Assembly: GCA_011032825.1 (NCBI GenBank)
Contig: JAADJZ010000013.1
Location: forward strand, 310,001 to 374,000
Origin: Massariosphaeria phaeospora
Taxonomy: Eukaryota; Ascomycota; Dothideomycetes; Pleosporales
Direction of reading: 5' to 3'
DNA: 64,000 nucleotides
Part shown: positions 57,894-64,000 of the stretch, in pieces
Numbering within the stretch: position 1 is the first letter of the stretch
Layout: each line of letters opens with the position of its first letter
Notes under the pieces: generated by a model
The model's database searches: none
What the model was told of the DNA's origin: nothing
The model's input: only the letters and a program-made list of their open reading frames with translations
Position numbers and translations under genes: made by a program

Positions 57894-60738
57894 ATGACTT
57901 CTTCGTCTGTCATCAGCGCCGACACCGCATCGCAACAGTCTACTCCCGCGTCTTCGTCCCCCCCAGCCGCCATGGACAAGGACAACAATGAGAAAACACC
58001 AAACGATATACAGGCAGAGGAGGACCGAATGCGCATGCAGCGTGAAAAAGAAGACGCAAAGCGCGACGCAGCGCTCGAGAAGGAGCGACAGGACGATATT
58101 GCGAGTGGCACAGTGATCCTGGACGAGAAGTTTCAGCAGTTGGAATTTCTCATGAACAAAAGCAAGGTTAGTACGAAGCGCTGTCTAGGACGTCTACCCG
58201 AACACACACTCCATGGGATTCACACGCTCTCGAGGGTATGCTGACCGGTAAACCTAGCTGTACGCGAATGTAATGCTCGCGCAAATGCAGCGACAAGAAG
58301 ACGAGGAGAAAGCGGAAAACGAAAAGACTCAGGGTCAAGCATCGAAACGCGAGAAGAACGCCGAGCATGCCGCGGCAACATCACAACGACGAGCTACACG
58401 CGGCTCAGCAGCAGAGCGTGACGCTTCGAGCACTGTCGCCAACGGGCGCACGACACCACCAAAGAGGGGACGTGGAAGGCCCAGAAATGGCGACAAACAA
58501 GAAGCTAAGATATCAAGCTTCTTTAAGAAGGAGGACTTGCAGAAGAAAACAGACGGTGCGAGTGTATCTCAGGCGCTGAAAGAGGTTGAGGACGAGGACG
58601 CCGTGCACACGGGGGACGTCGGGATTCAAAATCTCAGGTCTGCGCGTCAACCGAAGCTGGTAACTGGAGGCACAATGCGAACGTACCAATTAGAAGGCCT
58701 GGAATGGATGCTGTCGCTCTATCAGAACGGTATAAATGGCATCTTGGCAGATGAGATGGGCTTGGGCAAGACGATTCAGACCATTGCGCTATTGGCACAT
58801 CTATGGGAAAACAAGTCGTATGGGCCGTTTCTAATTGCTGCACCGTTAAGCACGACCAGTAACTGGGTCGAAGAGTTCAAGAAATGGACACCAAGTCTCC
58901 CTGTTGTGCTGTATCACGGCAACAAAAACGAGCGGGCTAAGCTACGCCGGGACAAGCTCAAGAGTCCCGGTACCGCTCAATTCCCGATTGTAGTGACGAG
59001 CTATGAGATCTGTATGAATGACCGGAAATACCTAGCTGGATTCGGGTGGCAGTTTATCATTATCGATGAAGGGCATCGTCTCAAGAATCTCGATTGTCGT
59101 CTAATCCGAGAACTCCAGACTTATAAATCTGCGAACCGCCTGCTGATCACGGGCACACCCCTTCAGAACAACCTTATCGAACTATGGTCACTTTTGCACT
59201 TTCTTTTACCTACCGTATTCGACAAATTAGCTACTTTCGAGAGCTGGTTTGACTTTTCAGGACTAAAAGACAAAGACAGCTATGAGCAACTGCTATCCGA
59301 GGAACGCCAGCAATACCTAGTCAAATCACTCCATGCCGTACTCAAGCCATTTTTGTTGAGGCGCGTCAAAAGCGATGTGGAGAGCTTGATGCCAAAAAAG
59401 CGAGAGTACGTGCTCTTTGCGCCTCTGACAACGATGCAACGAGAGCTGTACCAAGCTATCCTTGATGGTTCTAGTCGGTCCTATCTCGAGGACAAGGCTA
59501 TCGCAAGGCTTAGCATTGGCCAAACTGGCGGAACTGCAACTCCTCTGAGTACTCGTAGCAATAACGGAAGTCGCAAGCGCAAAGCCATTCTGACTGATGT
59601 CAGTACACCCAACAAGAGCGCGAAGGCGTCACGCGAAGCCACACCTACATCTACTGTTTCCCGACGTGGACGTGGGCGCCCGAAGAAAAACTATGAAGAG
59701 CTCAGTGATCATCAGTATTTCGCAGAGCTTGAGGCTCATGAGAATCAGTCGGACGAAGACGAAGAGGAGTTGAACTCAGAAGCGGAAGAAGAGAGGATAC
59801 GAGTTGCGACTTTTGATATCGCTAAGCGACAGCTCTTGCAGAAGAAGCTAGGCAACCCAATCATGCAGCTTCGATTGTGTTGTAATAGCCCGTACAACTT
59901 CTTCAACCCGTTTATTACTGCTGAGACATCTGGATCCGAGACTTATGCTTCGGAGACTGAACCCGACGAAACGATTGTCACAACATCCGGAAAGATGCTC
60001 TTGCTTGATTCCTTACTTCCTGAGTTGCTTGGTCGAGGCCACAAAGTTCTTATTTTCTCTCAATTCACCACCACACTTGATCTACTGGGACAGTACCTTG
60101 ACCTTCGGACCTGGCCACATGCGCGGATTGATGGTTCTGTAGCTCAGACGGATCGACAGTCCCAGATCCGCGCATTCAATATCCCGAACTCGTCGAAAAC
60201 TGCCACAAACGTATTTCTATTGTCCACTCGGGCAGGAGGTCAAGGTATCAATCTAGCATCAGCAGATACTGTGGTTCTTTTCGACTCAGACTGGAACCCC
60301 CAACAAGATCTCCAAGCCATGGACCGCGCCCATCGCATAGGTCAAACGCGTAATGTCGTTGTCTATCGCTTCGCCACCCGCAACACAGTCGAGCAAAAAC
60401 TCCTCGAATCAGCTGAAGGCAAGCGTCGTTTAGAAAAACTTGTTATCCGCAAGGGTGGAGTACGAAACGACAGAGGACGGGGCAAGCAGTTGGGCAAAGA
60501 GCAGGACGTCGAGGAACTGCAAATGCTGCTTCGGAGATCCGACGGCGAGAAGTTCGATATCGAGGAGAGCGGGGGGACCAAGCTGTTGGCTGGGAAGGAG
60601 TTAGAGATTCTGCTGGATAGGAGTGATGAGGCTTATGAAAGGGCGGAGAAGGGTTTGGATGTTGGTGGGCTGGATCAGATGTTTCAGGCTGTGGGCAAGA
60701 GGGAGGAGGGTGCGCTCATGGAGGGATTGAGGGCGTGA
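57894..60738 (+). CDS. SNF2-family chromatin remodeller, Lsh/Irc5 type
   Basis: ATP-dependent nucleosome remodelling in the nucleus; relatives (Lsh/HELLS, Ddm1, Irc5) act in heterochromatin, DNA methylation and cohesin loading. Exons 57894-58166 and 58258-60738, giving 917 aa; the start is the first ATG, MTSSSVISADTASQQ. A charged helical N-terminus is followed by AT-hook-like KRGRGRPRNG, then the SNF2 ATPase: MRTYQLEGLEWMLSLYQNG, Walker A DEMGLGKT near 255, DEGH near 360, TGTPLQNNLIELWSLLHFLL. An insert near 500-600 carries a second AT-hook (RRGRGRPKK) and an acidic stretch. Helicase-C at about 668-805: HKVLIFSQFTTTLDLLGQYL and DSDWNPQQDLQAMDRAHRIG. The C-terminus is Lsh-like (LLRRSDGEKFDIEESGGTKL). 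Confidence 0.93.
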
Positions 60739-60890
60739 AGTTGTCCCTGTTGCCTCTTCTACCGCGTCGTATTTTTTTTTGGAATAAGCTCGTTGTCGTA
60801 ATTGAGACCAAGTGTTTACGTTTTTGTTACTTTGTTACCGGACTTCGGATTTGCCCAGATGGGGAGGTTGGGTCGGGCATACTTGGCAAC

Positions 60891-60990
60891 AAGCCGGCCG
60901 GCTGGATACCTATTTTGGGAGGCCTCCTGCCGGCCGGCTGGCTTGATTAGCTGCAGGGCGTCGGCCGGCTTGATGTAGCCGTGTCGGCCG
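60891..60990 (+). repeat. GC-rich subterminal repeats, left end of hAT element
   Basis: Several GCCGGC(C)GGC(TGG) words alternate with GGATACCTATTTT; similar blocks occur at the other end. Confidence 0.6.
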
Positions 60991-61036
60991 GTTGCCTAAT
61001 TAGGAAAGTTGTATAGGAAAGTTGGAGTCGTATTTC

Positions 61037-63604
61037 TCAGCCGAAGGCCCATGTTGCCATGCCGTATTTGGTGTCTAACTGCTCCTCAGTAACAGCCATC
61101 TCATCTACCTCATCATCGCTGCCAATACCAGCTCTTCTCCATCTCCTGTTGCACTGTATTGCTGCCAAAAGCTCAGGTGAGATACCTCGTCGGCGAGGCT
61201 CTAGCAGGTCGCCAAGCTCACTAAAGACACGTTCACACTCACAGCTTGAGGCTGGGATAGAGAGTACGTCAAGCGCAAGTTTGCTGAGGTTAGGGTAGCG
61301 ATCGCGCAGCTCTACCCAGTATTTTATAGGGTTTATTGCGTGCTCGCTACCCTTTGCAGCACATAGCTCGCAGCGCTTCCACCGTTCAAACTCATCCTCC
61401 TCGTTGCTGCCTACGCCGGCTGGGTCGATGATACTATCAATCGCGTCGTCAATATTATTAGCGAATATTCGTGTGCGTGTGCGCGGCCTTACTAAGCCTT
61501 TGTACTCAGCCCACAGGGCCTGGAAATTGCGATTATTCGACTCCAGCCATGTGGGCTCCCAAATAGTATCAATCGTAGCAGCGTAATAAGCTGGCGATAG
61601 GTCAAGCCTGTTATAGTAGTCGCGCGCCTTAACGATGGCGGCTCGGAGGTTGATTGGGAGGTGGTCTTCGGGCGCCTCATCGTGACGGTGATGCTCAACG
61701 TCCTCGTAGCTTTGGAGTCGCGATTCTAGTACTCCAAGTAGGTAATCAAATACAGGAATGATCTCAGCAATAGAGCCGAATCTGCCAGGTGCTTTGCTAG
61801 CTTTTTTATCGTCCTTATCGCTGCCTTGCCCGCGGCCTTCAAGGCGTTTTGTGCACTCCTTCAGCGGCCTAAGAACGTCCATATACTCATTAACCACTTG
61901 CCAATTAGCAGCGCTGAGGCCGTCTGATCTCATCCACGCAGGCGCGTTAGGTAGCTGGTTGTTGCGACTTCGAGCGTAAGCGTCTTCGTTTTTGATGCGA
62001 TTGACGTGGCTGTTTGCGTACGCACTTACTGCTGCCTGCAGTTTGACAGCGCGCTCAAAGCATGAGTAGTACGAGTTCCAGCGTGTAACAACTGGCTTGA
62101 CGGGCTCAAGTATCTCCTGCTTGTCAGTCAGAAGCTCGCGTTAGGCTAGGCGTTGAAAATCTTCAAAAAGCTTGTACTGCTGCGGTGTTTTGATGAAGGT
62201 GATAACGCTAAGAAGTACTCTCAATGGCCCATCGCGTCGCTAGTTCTTCATGAGCTGCGTCTTCTCCACGATATCAGATGTAGCGTAATCGTTGTTAAAG
62301 GCCTCTGCTTTCTTGCCCCAGAGGAGCACCTGGCCGATAAGGTTAAGCGTGTGAGGACCGCAGCGGAGGCGACGGTGAACAGCATTAAAGCTCCACTCGA
62401 GCGATCGCGCGATAGCTTCAATAGCCGTGTCGTTATTGCTCGCATTGTCGAGGACGAAGTACCCAATATTGCGTGTACTTATGCCAAAGTTCTGTAGAAT
62501 TGTTAGCACTACCTTAGCTATCTTCTCGCCTGAGTGGGCGCCTGTAAGCTAAGGCAGCGCAATAGGCAAGTCGCAAAGCCTGCCGTCAGCCCTAACGTAA
62601 TAGGCGACAATACCAAGAAAGCCTTTCTTGCCGCCCTTTGTCGTCCATCCGTCGAAGCTTAGGTGTACTTTGCTTATCGCGTGTGACAGCTCTATAACAA
62701 CCAGCGGCTTAAGATAATCGTACAGGCGCATGACGTAGCGAGAGACGCTGTGATGAGACGCCCATAGAGCGTCTTCGGCCAACGGGTTGGCAAGGCGTAT
62801 AAGGCGTCGAAAAGCTGGCTTTTCAAACTCAGAGAGTGGGTGATTATTCTCAATAAGCCACCCAACAGCTGCAAGCCTAAAGCGGTGAATGTTGAAGCCG
62901 CTAAGCTTGTTTGCAACCGCCTGCGAGACGAGCTTGCCGCCGGCCATTAGGGCGTCGTGAATAGTACTTTCTGGCTTCGCGTTTGGTGTCGTGCCTGGCT
63001 TAAAGATATTGTGGCCAGGCTTGTCCTCCTCTAGGTGACGCTTAGCAGCAGAAATCGAGCTTGTTGTATAATAGACTCCACGGCCAATGAACCGGTGATG
63101 GTGACAGTAGTGGCATACCCAATGGATACGACTTGGGTCGCTGCGCGCGGCGACGCGATAGCCATGGCGATAGACCCAGCTTTTCTTGTACTTGTAGCTC
63201 TTCAGAGGCAGCTGGTACTTCTTCAAGCGACTCCAATCAATGCCGTCGTATTTGTCCATGAGGTCGGCGTCGAAAGCTTCAACTTCCTCATCCTCATCCT
63301 CATCATCTTCAGGTGCCTCAGAAGCTGCAGCAGTAGCATGCTCGCTGCCCTCAGGCGGCGTGACGATAGAGTCTTCAGCGCGCGACTCTCGAATACGCGC
63401 TTCGAATGTGGGTGCCTGTGACTCGCTCACAAGAGCTTGAAAGGCGTTCGTGATAGGCAGAGGAGGAGGAGGAGAAAAAGATAGAGCACGTGCTTGAGAG
63501 TCGATAAGAATTGGCTGACTGGCGGTGCCTTTAGCGCGTTTCTTCGGGCGAGATAACGCGTCAGAAGAGGCGCGTTTTGTGGATTTTTTGGCGACGATAG
63601 GCAT
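61037..63604 (-). pseudogene. hAT transposase, three in-frame stops
   Basis: One frame of 856 codons from the ATG at 63604 (MPIVAKKSTKRASSDALSRP) to a stop at 61037. A basic nuclear signal (RPKKRAKG) precedes an acidic linker and a BED-like zinc finger (VCHYCHHHRF then SAAKRHLEE). The hAT catalytic region follows (KVHLSFDGWTTKGGKKGFLG, VLDNASNNDTAIEAIA, PVVTRWNSYYSCFERA). The C-terminal dimerisation domain contains LDVLSIPASSCECERVFSEL. Stops interrupt it at 62551-62549 (TAG after LPIALP), 62242-62240 (TAG after LMKN) and 62143-62141 (TAA after FQRLA), with no frame change across any of them. All three fit CAG to TAG, TGG to TAG and CAA to TAA, that is CpA to TpA on one strand. Confidence 0.9.
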
Positions 63605-63814
63605 AAGGATAACAGCAAGTAAGCAGTGATAAATCACCAAGAAATTTGAGTATATAGGTGGTGGATTGATAGAGTCGAAAGTATCGTGTATGTGGGGAAG
63701 ACGCGTCAAGGTGGGTGATTACCTAAGCCACCTGCAACTAGTTACAACACCAAAAAAGTATCGTAAAATAGCTTTTGCTGCAAAATCAATAGCCTCAACG
63801 CCCACCTATTTCTA

Positions 63815-63960
63815 TATGTAAAAGTACCCGGCCAACCCGGCCAAATACGGCTTTTGCTACTCTTCCAGCCGGCTGGATACCTATTTTTCGCGGCCTTCGG
63901 CCGGCTGGCTGGATACCTATATTAGTAAGGCTAGCCTTCAAGCCATACGGCCAGCCGTAT
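63815..63960 (+). repeat. Subterminal repeats, right end of hAT element
   Basis: CCGGCCAACCCGGCC, CAGCCGGCTGGATACCTATT and GGCCGGCTGGCTGGATACCT repeat within the last 160 bp. They are in the same orientation as the left-end blocks rather than inverted. Confidence 0.6.
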
Positions 63961-64000
63961 CGTTGACAAGTCTGGGGTCGGGACCTCGGGATGACTATCC

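Larger units (their letters stand above)
60870..63982. mobile_element. Complete hAT-superfamily DNA transposon with 8-bp target duplication
   Basis: The element spans 60878-63974 (3097 bp). Its ends are imperfect inverted repeats: left CATACTTGGCAACAAGCCGG, right (reverse complement of 63974 backwards) CAGACTTGTCAACGATACGG. It is flanked by identical octamers GGGTCGGG at 60870-60877 and 63975-63982, the 8-bp target-site duplication expected of hAT elements. Inside each end are GC-rich subterminal repeats (GGCCGGCTGG, GGATACCTAT). It carries one transposase gene on the minus strand with three stop codons, so the copy is probably non-autonomous now. It sits just downstream of the SNF2 gene. Confidence 0.9.

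Overview
The window is nuclear DNA of a filamentous ascomycete (Pezizomycotina; Dothideomycetes is a reasonable guess but not proven). Evidence: short GT-AG introns of about 44-120 nt with CTAAC/CTGAC-type branch sites, a four-module fungal nitrite reductase, an Fta1 kinetochore protein, a Bos1 SNARE, a HET-domain protein, numerous F-box genes, and a transposon whose stop codons all fit CpA-to-TpA (RIP-like) mutation. No bacterial, organellar, rRNA, tRNA or CRISPR features were recognised.

Layout: 1-4.6 kb nitrite reductase niiA behind a promoter holding a tandem duplication; 6-10.7 kb an uncharacterised gene, the ER-Golgi SNARE BOS1 and a small secreted protein; 11.5-13 kb a secreted M28 peptidase; 14.6-15.8 kb a Myb/HTH-like nuclear protein; 16.6-21.6 kb a very large ankyrin-repeat protein ending in a HET domain; 22.5-23.5 kb a frame-broken secreted-protein gene; 24.4-32.8 kb two housekeeping genes, SEC7 (Arf-GEF) and pyruvate dehydrogenase E2, divergently transcribed; 34.6-36.7 kb a berberine-bridge-type FAD oxidase; 37.2-41.4 kb SSE1 (Hsp110) and FTA1 (CENP-L), divergently transcribed; 42-57.3 kb an accessory stretch with four F-box genes (two with visible breaks, one with an in-frame stop that may be a nonsense mutation, one whose stop lies in a repeat), a GH115 glucuronidase, a GNAT acetyltransferase and two unknown genes; 57.9-60.7 kb an Lsh/Irc5-type SNF2 remodeller; 60.9-64 kb a complete hAT transposon with 8-bp target duplication.

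A dispersed repeat of about 130-140 bp occurs six times (23.8, 33.3, 36.8, 44.5, 49.8 and 51.8 kb), always in accessory or intergenic DNA. The conserved genes are intact and spliced as expected, while accessory genes are repeatedly broken by single-base shifts or stop codons. The best leads are the duplicated niiA promoter module carrying paired NirA-type sites, the inverted-architecture ANK-HET protein, the decaying F-box cluster with its shared 5' leader and the repeat family, and the hAT element.
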